DNA of 64,000 nt from the NCBI GenBank assembly GCA_900319035.1, contig ONMU01000005.1:1-64000 (forward strand), read 5' to 3'. The DNA is from an uncultured Bacteroidales bacterium. GTDB lineage: Bacteria > Bacteroidota > Bacteroidia > Bacteroidales > Paludibacteraceae. The notes beneath the pieces were generated by a model. That model searched no databases. It saw only the letters and a list, made by a program, of their open reading frames with translations, and had not been told where the DNA came from. This document shows positions 15,680 through 23,525 of this stretch, piece after piece. The position numbers and the translations under genes are program-made. Within the stretch, counting starts at the first letter, position 1. Each line of letters opens with the position of its first letter.

Positions 15680-16440
15680 TGTAAATATGCTCTCTTCACT
15701 ACATCCAGCAATCCTTCAACGCGTTGCGCACCAAGTCCAGCTGCACGCAGAAAATTCTCATTCGGCAGTTCATCTGCTACTCGCGTTACAAACTCCTGCA
15801 TATCAGCCTCCATCTCTTCCGGCAACGCATAACGCGTTCCTTCTGTCAACATCGGTGCCAATCGGAAGACATCTTTCTTATGCTTCTCTATATCATCCGA
15901 GTCCACATCGTCCCCTTGCTCTTTGCGTGCGCACAAATCGTTATACGCTTTCGCCTTTAGACAAATCAGAGCTTCTGTATTTGCCAAATGCAGTCCAGCC
16001 TCCAACCTACTATGCTCAATCGTGTAGTGATAATAACTGTCATTCATAAGTATAGCCGACAAACTCGACAATTCATCCCCCAATGGTATAGGTTCCAAAT
16101 GGGCATCATCCGGAATATCTATCACGCCTATATCACGTGCAAATAACTCAATTTGCTTTGGATATCGCTTGTCTTTGGGCTTTAGGAACCTAAAACACTC
16201 ATGCTTGTCTGCTCCTCGCTGACGTTGTTCATATTCTCCGTCACGAACAAAGTTCCAAAATTCGCGACCAAACTCAGGGGCTAATACCTCTACTACCAAA
16301 ATAATGTCAAGATCCTTTGTGGCACGAGGAACCTGAGCATTTATATCTTCATAAATATAGCAGGCAGCACCACCTATCAAGACATAGTTGCTTGTAAACT
16401 TAGCGAACCGCTCCTTAAACAAGTCCAATCCCGTCACCAT
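15676..16440 (-). CDS. AbiEii-like nucleotidyltransferase (type IV toxin candidate)
   Basis: A 254-aa nucleotidyltransferase-fold protein. The active-site pattern is LIGGAA (21-26) followed by TKDLDIIL, where Asp43 and Asp45 are the expected metal ligands. Length and pattern suit the AbiEii / MNT-type family, in which the enzyme is the toxin of an abortive-infection system and acts by nucleotidylating a target such as tRNA. It overlaps the upstream regulator gene by 7 bp and the phosphoesterase gene by 4 bp. The paired upstream winged-helix protein is the usual AbiEi-type arrangement. Function as a toxin here is inferred from that pairing. Confidence 0.75.
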   Translation of the reverse strand: MVTGLDLFKERFAKFTSNYVLIGGAACYIYEDINAQVPRATKDLDIILVVEVLAPEFGREFWNFVRDGEYEQRQRGADKHECFRFLKPKDKRYPKQIELFARDIGVIDIPDDAHLEPIPLGDELSSLSAILMNDSYYHYTIEHSRLEAGLHLANTEALICLKAKAYNDLCARKEQGDDVDSDDIEKHKKDVFRLAPMLTEGTRYALPEEMEADMQEFVTRVADELPNENFLRAAGLGAQRVEGLLDVVKRAYLQ

Positions 16441-17390
16441 TGTTTATCTTTCATTAATTGATTTATTTCTTTATGTACGCGTTCATCACTCGTATCGCGT
16501 AATGACAAATATAGGGATAGTACATCTACTATGTTATTGTTCCCTAGCAATTTCGGATCATATCGCCAAACCTCCACCACATGCTCGCCAAACTCCTTAT
16601 CCAAATCCCTTCCCAAGTGCTGCGCTTCCTGTTTCGAGATCGCCCAATGTCGTTCTTGCGGTTCAGCTAACATCGTCCATTCAGCCAATGCCTCTTCTCC
16701 AGATATCGGGGCATCCAGTATTCTGTCCGTTCGCATTACGCGCTCTATCGGGTTCTGCAGCACCGGCAACGCTTGCTCCCATAGTTCCTTGCCTTCACGG
16801 ATGAACCTCATCCGTTTCTCATGCCCCGGAGTCAATTCCACGAAATGATTGTCCGCCAACCATTTCACAGCACGGTTGATGTTCGGATACGAAACGCCCA
16901 TCAACTCCGCAATAGGCTGAGCCGACATCCCGTTCAGATTCTGTTTCTGCAGATGGCAAAGCAACACCACTTGTGCCATCACCGGCATCGGCTTGCCATG
17001 CATGTCCACCGGATTACGTTGTACGCGCAAATCCATCAGCAGCGAAGGCATGAACAACTGACGTCCAGGAACAATCGTGTTCACTCGTGCTTCCACCAAC
17101 CGCTTCATGTTGTACGGCTTCACTTCCGGCAACACCACAGCAGCATGCATCTCCAACGCCCTTTCCACAATCGCGCAATGTTTCTTCAACTGCATCGGTG
17201 TCGCATCCGCATCCTTGCAAACCATCAGACACACCTCGGCGCCCAGCAACTGACATTGCAGCAACTGATAGGCATTCGTAATAAGAATCGGTAGTGCTTG
17301 TTTTTTTGCCTTATCCAATGGATAGATCTGCACTTCAGCACCCACCATCTTCTCGATGTATTCGCTGATATTTTGCACGTTAACATTCAT
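16434..17390 (-). CDS. AbiEi-like winged-helix antitoxin/regulator
   Basis: A 318-aa protein (from ATG 17390; an in-frame ATG at 17405 is also possible). Residues of about 145-215 hold a winged-helix DNA-binding domain: MSAQPIAELMGVSYPNINRAVKWL is a recognition-helix region of the MarR/AbiEi type. The N-terminal half (TNAYQLLQCQLLGAEVCLM) resembles the part of AbiEi-type proteins outside the wing. It is the first gene of a three-gene operon with the nucleotidyltransferase and the phosphoesterase. The family represses its own promoter and neutralises the paired nucleotidyltransferase. A TAnnTTTG promoter lies at 17441-17434, directly upstream, and would be the autoregulated site. No clear operator repeat is seen. 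Confidence 0.7.
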   Translation of the reverse strand: MNVNVQNISEYIEKMVGAEVQIYPLDKAKKQALPILITNAYQLLQCQLLGAEVCLMVCKDADATPMQLKKHCAIVERALEMHAAVVLPEVKPYNMKRLVEARVNTIVPGRQLFMPSLLMDLRVQRNPVDMHGKPMPVMAQVVLLCHLQKQNLNGMSAQPIAELMGVSYPNINRAVKWLADNHFVELTPGHEKRMRFIREGKELWEQALPVLQNPIERVMRTDRILDAPISGEEALAEWTMLAEPQERHWAISKQEAQHLGRDLDKEFGEHVVEVWRYDPKLLGNNNIVDVLSLYLSLRDTSDERVHKEINQLMKDKQW

Positions 17391-17433
17391 TTTGCTATTT
17401 ATCATACATTAATTATAAATTGCAAATCCGCTG

Positions 17434-17465
17434 CAAAGATATACAAAAAATCTGAATCCTGCAAA
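17434..17465 (-). promoter_or_regulatory. promoter of the AbiE-like operon
   Basis: TTTG (17465-17462), 20 nt, TATCTTTG (17441-17434) on the minus strand, about 45 bp before the chosen start. Confidence 0.7.
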
Positions 17466-17514
17466 TATTTTTATGAAATTTTTCAGATTTTCTGATTTTC
17501 AAGTATTATTCGGC

Positions 17515-19935
17515 CTATTTTGTACCACTCAAGATACCATTTTCTTTATCTTCGTTGTTGATTCGCTTGCCGGAATCGCGGCGTTGGGTACCGAAATCGA
17601 GGTTGCAATGGAAGTTGAGAATGAGCATCTGGCGGAAGTCGCGCATCTCTGCGTGCTGCGTGTTCGGCGCAAGGGCAGAGAGGTCTTTGGTCTCGATGCT
17701 GTAGCCCTTGACGGAGAAGGGGTTCATCAGCATCGCACGGAAGCCCCATTTGTCGGCATTGTAACCGACACCGATATGGTGGTAGAACTCGCCGTACTCC
17801 AGCGTCTCACCCCAGAGGTTATTGTAGCGCGTGGTCACCTCGCCGAAGAACTGCCAACCGTTGTACACACCCATGAAACTGGCGCGGACACCAGGGTTGA
17901 AATGCTTGTGCGTGTAGGAATTGCCAAGCGAGACGTAATAATTGGCGAACGGCGCAACCGTGAAGATCAGTTTGTTTTGCAGCAAGCGCACCTGCACACT
18001 CGGAGCCACTTGTAGACGATGGAAGCCGCGGTGGTTGGCGTAGGTGCGTATCGCGTACGATTGACCATCAATCAGTTGCTCGTACGTCTCGTCCATAATC
18101 GGTTTGTGGTCGTACGAGTAGTTCGCCCATATATTCAGATTGACATGCTTGGACTGCCACGACAGCTGCATCTCATTGGCGACAAACATAACCGGCTTCA
18201 AGTCCGGATTACCTTGCCGGATCTGGTATTTGTCAATCTGTTGCGCCACGTCCGACATCGCCGAAAGAGACGGTTGGTAACCGGACACGTAGCCTTTGTA
18301 TTTCCAGAACACACCTTTTCCGAAGTCATAACTCAGCGTCAGTTGCGGACGGGCAATCCAATTCGACTGTTTCTGTCCTGCTTGCTCGATATACGTGTGC
18401 ATGGCTCCGATACCCACGGCGTAGGAGAACTGCTTGACGCGTTGCTGCACTTCCGCAAAAGCGTAGGTCTCGGCGGTGGTCATATTAACGGTTGCACTGG
18501 CACTGCCGAGATAGGTATTCTCCATCCATTGCTGGTTGTGGCGTACGCCGACCGTCAGGGCGATGTTCTCCCAATCCTTTTCATAGATAGCTTCGCCGAT
18601 GAGTGAGTACTTATTACCGCGCACGCGAGAGGTCACATCCGTTCGTCGGAGGCGACGATCAACGATTAAGTTGCTTTGCAACAAATGTGGTTGTCGTGCC
18701 TCCTCCTCTCCCCAAAAATTAAAATTTTCGGGGACCCCATTTAGTGAGTCCGTTTCGCCCAGTGGTGTTTGCTCAAAACGGCGGTCGTTGCTACTGTTGA
18801 TATACGTACCTACCACGTCAAAATACAAGTGGTTGTCGTCCGGCAGATTGTGTTCGTAGTAAATGTCCAACGAGGGTGAAATGGACTTGCTGCTTTCGTG
18901 GTCGTGGATGGCAAAACTGTCCGTGCCCTGGTATAGATACGTGTCTCGATTGCTTTGTGCGTACGGGGTAAAGTTCATATTATCACGCAGCGAGATCTGC
19001 AACATGTTTTTCTCGCCGTTCGTCCAGTTGTAAGTCAAAGCGATGTTCATCGGATTCATCTTGAAACGTGTCGGTTCACCCACTTCACGGTTCTCTATCG
19101 TGCCCGTTGAAAAATTGTACGTCTCTGCGTTCGTGCGCGTCCAATAGATGTCACGCGGCGAATAATGCGTCATGAGGCTGAACGACGATTTGCCAAAGTT
19201 GACCTTACCCGACAGATGGTACTCGCCCCAACCGGGCATGGTCACGCCGTTGGAAGCGTTGAGCATCAGATTGCCGCCCGTGTCGCGGTGCTTGACGATG
19301 TAGTTGATGACCGCCGCCGCGCCGTTATAGCGCACACCCGGCTGGTCGTGGTACTCGATGCGGATGACATCTTTCGGGTTGATTGCCATGACCTCAGAAT
19401 TGCTTGCTTCGATGCCGTTGATACGCAACTGCACCTCTTGGTTCGCGAGGGTCTTGACGGTGTTGTCCGCAGGGTTCACCACGATACGCGGAATCTGCAA
19501 GTTCTGGAGCAGCGACATACCATCCGAAGAAGCGCCCAACTGCTCTTTGTTTGGCAGAAGAATCTGGCGATCCACTTTCTGAATCACCGCGTCACCTTCC
19601 ACCACCACTTCGCTCAGTTCCGTCGAAGCCTCGTTCATTTCAATCGTGCCGAGGTGGATGTTACCGCTTACCGCTAAACTCATGCCGATAGCCTCGTAGC
19701 CGATGTATGAACACTCCAACACGAACTCGCCCGTTTCGGCTTCCAAACTGAACTTACCGTGCGCGTCTGTGACCGTGCCGGAAACTTGTTGGTCGCCCTG
19801 TTTCAAACTGACATTGACACCGACGAGCGCACTTTTGTCCGCTGCGTCCTTGATTACTCCGCTAACTTTGTTGTTAGCTGCCATTGACACGGCGCAAATC
19901 ATCGCCGCTGCCAATACGAAAATTCTTGCTTGCAT
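17515..19935 (-). CDS. outer membrane beta-barrel / TonB-receptor-like protein
   Basis: An 806-aa outer membrane protein. A signal peptide (MQARIFVLAAAMICAVSMA) is followed by a carboxypeptidase-regulatory-like domain (VSGVIKDAADKSALVGVNV, about 24-105), a plug-like region and a long C-terminal barrel of alternating aromatic strands. The order matches the Bacteroidota family often annotated as outer membrane beta-barrel or TonB-dependent receptor-like. The substrate is unknown; no SusD partner lies next to it. It follows a small lipoprotein gene by 26 bp and is probably co-transcribed. A palindromic element (18699-18738) lies inside the gene in frame and encodes a segment containing VPENFNFWGEEEARQ. 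Confidence 0.8.
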   Translation of the reverse strand: MQARIFVLAAAMICAVSMAANNKVSGVIKDAADKSALVGVNVSLKQGDQQVSGTVTDAHGKFSLEAETGEFVLECSYIGYEAIGMSLAVSGNIHLGTIEMNEASTELSEVVVEGDAVIQKVDRQILLPNKEQLGASSDGMSLLQNLQIPRIVVNPADNTVKTLANQEVQLRINGIEASNSEVMAINPKDVIRIEYHDQPGVRYNGAAAVINYIVKHRDTGGNLMLNASNGVTMPGWGEYHLSGKVNFGKSSFSLMTHYSPRDIYWTRTNAETYNFSTGTIENREVGEPTRFKMNPMNIALTYNWTNGEKNMLQISLRDNMNFTPYAQSNRDTYLYQGTDSFAIHDHESSKSISPSLDIYYEHNLPDDNHLYFDVVGTYINSSNDRRFEQTPLGETDSLNGVPENFNFWGEEEARQPHLLQSNLIVDRRLRRTDVTSRVRGNKYSLIGEAIYEKDWENIALTVGVRHNQQWMENTYLGSASATVNMTTAETYAFAEVQQRVKQFSYAVGIGAMHTYIEQAGQKQSNWIARPQLTLSYDFGKGVFWKYKGYVSGYQPSLSAMSDVAQQIDKYQIRQGNPDLKPVMFVANEMQLSWQSKHVNLNIWANYSYDHKPIMDETYEQLIDGQSYAIRTYANHRGFHRLQVAPSVQVRLLQNKLIFTVAPFANYYVSLGNSYTHKHFNPGVRASFMGVYNGWQFFGEVTTRYNNLWGETLEYGEFYHHIGVGYNADKWGFRAMLMNPFSVKGYSIETKDLSALAPNTQHAEMRDFRQMLILNFHCNLDFGTQRRDSGKRINNEDKENGILSGTK
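18699..18738. repeat. GGGGACCCC hairpin element, copy 1 (in frame in the barrel gene)
   Basis: CCTCCTCCTCTCCCC, an AT-rich palindromic loop (AAAAATTAAAATTTT), then CGGGGACCCC. TCCCC/GGGGA plus the A/T arms form an uninterrupted stem. The same flanks recur in reverse orientation in the intergenic region at 51892-51918. Confidence 0.55.
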
Positions 19936-19961
19936 ATTATTATATATTATAAGGTGTTACA

Positions 19962-20363
19962 CTATCGTTCGCCGCCGAAGACACCATGCGGAAAGATATC
20001 CCGCAGCATCATCAGATCATTGTCATTGACCCATTCCGCTTTGCCGTCGTAACTGCAGTCAACGATGCTGTCGCAATGTTCGGTCATCAGCAGATGAATG
20101 AGACGTTGGTCCAGATTGCCATTCGCTTTGCGGAAAGTGTACTTAACCGCCACATATTTACACATTTGCCCTTGCCATTCACGCAAGCACTTGCGCTGAA
20201 TACCATTGACAAAAATCAGTTTCTCACCTTCTTGCAGTCCACCGCCTTTGATGTAACAATGTGCCGCAATGTGGATGTTCCACTTCTCACTTCCGGGCAT
20301 ACACCCGCTCATCGAAAGTACTGCTGCGAGTACCAGTCCGATAATAAAAATTTTCTTTGTCAT
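19962..20363 (-). CDS. small lipoprotein of unknown function
   Basis: A 133-aa protein with a lipoprotein signal: MTKKIFIIGLVLAAVLSMSGC, the Cys being the lipidation site. The mature part contains several cysteines and no known domain. I chose ATG 20363 because the longer frame upstream runs through the promoter region. It is the first gene of a two-gene unit with the outer membrane barrel gene 26 bp downstream, so it may be a periplasmic or surface partner of that barrel. Confidence 0.75.
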   Translation of the reverse strand: MTKKIFIIGLVLAAVLSMSGCMPGSEKWNIHIAAHCYIKGGGLQEGEKLIFVNGIQRKCLREWQGQMCKYVAVKYTFRKANGNLDQRLIHLLMTEHCDSIVDCSYDGKAEWVNDNDLMMLRDIFPHGVFGGER

Positions 20364-20404
20364 AATAGTGTTTTTTGAGTTGTTAAACGTTTCAAATTTT
20401 GCTG

Positions 20405-20437
20405 CAAAGTTACTACAAAAACCCATTTATATCCAAA
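20405..20437 (-). promoter_or_regulatory. promoter of the lipoprotein-barrel unit
   Basis: TTTG (20437-20434), 21 nt, TAACTTTG (20412-20405) on the minus strand. It is divergent from the promoter at 20532-20562. Confidence 0.6.
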
Positions 20438-20531
20438 TTTTGTGATTTATATTTGCCCTGCGTAAGTTGCTGATATATAGCATTTTAGTAAAACAAAAAT
20501 TTATATATGGCCTTTATGGGTTTATATCAAC

Positions 20532-20562
20532 TTGCGTATGTCAGGAATTTTTTGTAATTTTG
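20532..20562 (+). promoter_or_regulatory. promoter of the CPBP protease gene
   Basis: TTG (20532-20534), 20 nt, TAATTTTG (20555-20562). It fixes the start of the downstream gene at 20590, since the longer frame from 20467 begins before it. Confidence 0.7.
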
Positions 20563-20589
20563 CACCGTTTTTTGAAAAAAGAGGTAAAA

Positions 20590-21270
20590 ATGGCAGCCAA
20601 CGAAACAAGAACAAAATGGATAGCTATAGCATCATTTTATGTCATATCAGTTGCAACGCGTGCATTAGCATTAAAATATGAGGACCTTGACGCTAGTCCA
20701 ATCGTTGTTTGGCTATGGAATTGGGCAAGAGGTATCGGACCATGTTTGGGCGCACTTGTTGCTGTTCTTACTTTCAAACGGGAATTCCATTGCACTATCA
20801 CAGGCACATCTATTTGGAAATCAGTCTTGACCGTTGCAATACCGTTCTTTGTTTGTTTCTTTTTTGACCGCGGATTGAGTTTTACGCTATTAGGTTTTAT
20901 CTTCTATTCCTTCCTCGAAGAAGTTGGCTGGCGAGGCTATCTGCAAGGCGAACTGAAAGAAATGAAGACCATTTGGCGTGTGCTTGTTGTCGGACTGATG
21001 TGGTTCTTCTGGCATATAACTATCGGCTTTAATCTCGGAAGTTTGATATTTTTGGCTATATTGTTGCTCGGCACATGGGGAATCGGCTGTATTGCCCGAG
21101 ACACGAAAAGTCTTATTGCTTGTGCATGCTTTCATACTTTATGGAATTTCTCTAGTCAAGGAGGAATCACCTTTACCCACAAAGTCATTGCTCTTTACGT
21201 AATAATCATAGCCAGTTGGTTTGTTATATGGTATGTGCCGTGGGAAAGACTTCTTGCGCGAAAGAAATAG
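20590..21270 (+). CDS. CPBP-family intramembrane metalloprotease
   Basis: A 226-aa polytopic membrane protein. It carries the CPBP (Abi/CAAX-protease-like) motifs: EEVGWRGYLQG (motif 1, EExxxR), FFWH (motif 2) and CFHTLWN (motif 3). These place glutamates and histidines for an intramembrane metalloprotease. The ATG at 20590 (MAANETR) is preceded by GAGGT at a good distance and lies 28 bp after the promoter. The role may be prenyl-protein-like processing or peptide self-immunity; the target is unknown. The TPR regulator gene starts 10 bp after its stop, so the two form an operon. Confidence 0.85.
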   Translation: MAANETRTKWIAIASFYVISVATRALALKYEDLDASPIVVWLWNWARGIGPCLGALVAVLTFKREFHCTITGTSIWKSVLTVAIPFFVCFFFDRGLSFTLLGFIFYSFLEEVGWRGYLQGELKEMKTIWRVLVVGLMWFFWHITIGFNLGSLIFLAILLLGTWGIGCIARDTKSLIACACFHTLWNFSSQGGITFTHKVIALYVIIIASWFVIWYVPWERLLARKK

Positions 21271-21280
21271 TTTATAGATT

Positions 21281-22972
21281 ATGACAATTAAAATAGGTAC
21301 AGCGAAATTTGGATGGTTCGGCATCCTTGGAATGGCTCTTTGCCTCATGGTGAGCTGCAGTGTGCGGAGGGATAGGGAACGGATTGATACTGCGGAAGAG
21401 TTATTATATAGCAGCAGGGATACCGCAGAGTTGCTGATACGACAAGTCGAGCGTCTTGAACGGTTGGACGATGAGCATTTGGCTAAGTATTGGTTCGTTA
21501 TTTGCGACCTACATGCCAATTCCATGCAATCGCTATCCGAAGACTCCATGATATGTTGGGCAGCGGAGTATTATCGCAAGCAATGGGAAGAAGAGCACGG
21601 AGATGCACGCCATATGATATTGTCCGGTTTGGACGAGGCTATGTATTACTGGTGGAACGGTGACAAAGCGCGGACACAGGAAGTGCTGCAACGGCAAAAA
21701 AACTATGCCGACGAGGTCGCAGAACTGACGGGAGAACATCTATGGCAAGTGATTATATTGCGTGTGTCGGCGGAGATAGCCATGCGCGATTATGACTACG
21801 AGCGTGTGCGCGAATATACGGAGACGCTCATCGGTCTCGATGACGGCAAGGCGATTCACTTGGACGAGGTGGAGCGTGTGTACAACGCGCTGGCGATCGT
21901 CTATTTCTCGCTTGGCGATTATGACAAAATGGAAGCGTGCTTTGAGAAAGCGATTGCGCAGGCTGCGGACTCCGCGTTTATTGTCAATGTGGTTCGTCGT
22001 AATTACGCAGACTTGTTAGGCGAGATCGGACAGACCGACCGTGCTATCCAAATGCTCGAAGAACTGACAGCACAATACCGCGAGGCGGGCAACTGGCTGC
22101 AGGTGGAGAGCCTTTATTCGCTCTCGCGTCTGTGGTTGAACAAAGGTGACAAACAGCGTGCCGAGCGGTATATGCGCGAGGCGGATGAGTTATTTGCCGG
22201 TTACAAGGAGTCTTCGGAGTTCGACCCTGCTACAGAGGCATCGTTGTTGGCGCATAGGCAAGTGTTAGAATATGCCGAGAACGGGAAATACCATATCATG
22301 GACTTGGTGCAGTTCCATAATCGCTGGTCGGAGACGGACTATGTGCGTTACCGCGTAGCGGAAGCCAAAGAGCGTTCTATCCGTGACTTGCGTGAACGTA
22401 ATCTGTACCTGACCATCAGCCGCCAACGGCAGATGATTGTGATAATTATGCTGTTCTTTGTAACTTTGGGCGGAATCCTACTGTTCGTCTACCTGTACCG
22501 CCGTCGTCAACGGATGCTGTTGGAGAAAGAAGAAGAGATTGAGACCCTGCGAAACATGTTGGCTTCTGCGGATAAATCGGACGATAAGGAGAGTGTGCGC
22601 AAACTGATGTTGCAGCAATTGGGTGTCATCAAAACGATTGCAGGGACCCCCACCGAAGCTAACCAACAGCTGCTTGCACGCCTCATGGCATTGAATGAGA
22701 CTACAGCTAATGCCCTTATAGATTGGCCAAGCATTTACCAAACCATTGATTTGGTTTATGATGGCTTCTACACCCGTCTTAGGAACAAATACAAAGATGT
22801 GCTGAACGAAAAGGAGTTGCAACTCTGTTGTTTGCTCAAAGCCGATTTCTCCACCAAGGAGATCAACATGCTCACTCGTCAAAGTCTCCAAACCATCTAC
22901 CAGCGCAAGACCCAAGTCCGTCAGAAACTTTCCCTTGCCGAAGCCGAAGACATCACAATGGCTATATTATAA
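21281..22972 (+). CDS. TPR / membrane-anchored HTH regulator
   Basis: A 563-aa protein of a type common in Bacteroidota. The N-terminus carries a lipobox-like signal (ALCLMVSCS). Tetratricopeptide-type helical repeats fill about 40-350. A membrane span lies at about 386-408 (MIVIIMLFFVTLGGILLFVYLY), then a coiled coil, and a C-terminal helix-turn-helix (LNEKELQLCCLLKADFSTKE, then TIYQRKTQVRQKL) related to the LuxR-like fold. It probably senses a periplasmic signal through the TPR part and regulates transcription from the membrane. It follows the CPBP protease gene by 10 bp and ends at a hairpin, so the protease and sensor may act on one signal. Confidence 0.8.
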   Translation: MTIKIGTAKFGWFGILGMALCLMVSCSVRRDRERIDTAEELLYSSRDTAELLIRQVERLERLDDEHLAKYWFVICDLHANSMQSLSEDSMICWAAEYYRKQWEEEHGDARHMILSGLDEAMYYWWNGDKARTQEVLQRQKNYADEVAELTGEHLWQVIILRVSAEIAMRDYDYERVREYTETLIGLDDGKAIHLDEVERVYNALAIVYFSLGDYDKMEACFEKAIAQAADSAFIVNVVRRNYADLLGEIGQTDRAIQMLEELTAQYREAGNWLQVESLYSLSRLWLNKGDKQRAERYMREADELFAGYKESSEFDPATEASLLAHRQVLEYAENGKYHIMDLVQFHNRWSETDYVRYRVAEAKERSIRDLRERNLYLTISRQRQMIVIIMLFFVTLGGILLFVYLYRRRQRMLLEKEEEIETLRNMLASADKSDDKESVRKLMLQQLGVIKTIAGTPTEANQQLLARLMALNETTANALIDWPSIYQTIDLVYDGFYTRLRNKYKDVLNEKELQLCCLLKADFSTKEINMLTRQSLQTIYQRKTQVRQKLSLAEAEDITMAIL

Positions 22973-22973
22973 G

Positions 22974-23004
22974 AAGAACAACGCCCTTTGTGAGCGTTGT
23001 TCTT
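22974..23004 (+). terminator. hairpin terminator after the TPR-HTH gene
   Basis: AAGAACAACGC and GCGTTGTTCTT form a perfect 11-bp stem with a 9-nt loop, starting directly after the stop codon. The following tract is T-rich but not an uninterrupted T-run. Confidence 0.6.
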
Positions 23005-23178
23005 GTATATCTCTTTCACCCCGCACTCCCTACTGTAAAAGTTACAATAATTCGTCTTAGCCACGAGGGCACGATTGTTGCGAGATATGCTAATAAAATT
23101 TTGATTTTGATAGGGAATATGTTGCTATTTGCGTTCTTACACAATTGTTACTTTTCTCCATAATCCCGTTTATTGGCC

Positions 23179-23490
23179 TTACCTTAAAATGTCTTGGAAT
23201 TCGTCCGTACGGGTGAGGAAGGCTTGGGCGTAGGAGCAGAGAGGGATGATTTGGCGGTTGTTGGAGCGGGCAAAATCCACTGCGGCAAGAACCATCTGAC
23301 GGGCAATGCCGCGACCTTCAAAGCCTTCAAAGACACGGGTGTGGTCAATGACCATCCGTTGTGGAGTGGGGCGCTGGTACGTCATTTCTCCCACTTGCAC
23401 GGGGTCGGTACATGCTCCTTCTTCGGTGGATTGCATCCACGCCTCGAAAATACCGCTTTTCTCGGTCTCTTGGTGTTGAATTGTTATCAT
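23179..23490 (-). CDS. GNAT-family N-acetyltransferase, short form
   Basis: A 103-aa protein with the small YjdJ-type GNAT fold. The acetyl-CoA-binding segment FEGRGIARQMVLAAV (about 57-71) and the C-terminal IIPLCSYAQAF are typical of that family. The substrate is unknown. It starts 36 bp after the S37 peptidase gene stop and is probably read from the same promoter. Confidence 0.8.
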   Translation of the reverse strand: MITIQHQETEKSGIFEAWMQSTEEGACTDPVQVGEMTYQRPTPQRMVIDHTRVFEGFEGRGIARQMVLAAVDFARSNNRQIIPLCSYAQAFLTRTDEFQDILR

Positions 23491-23525
23491 AGTTGCTCTA
23501 ATTTGGCGAATAGTTTGTTCATTGT

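Noticed and set aside
17434..17514. Terminator of the barrel gene at 17515
   Set aside because: AT-rich repeats (CAGATTTTCTGATTTTC) are present, but no stable stem with a T-run on the correct strand could be drawn.
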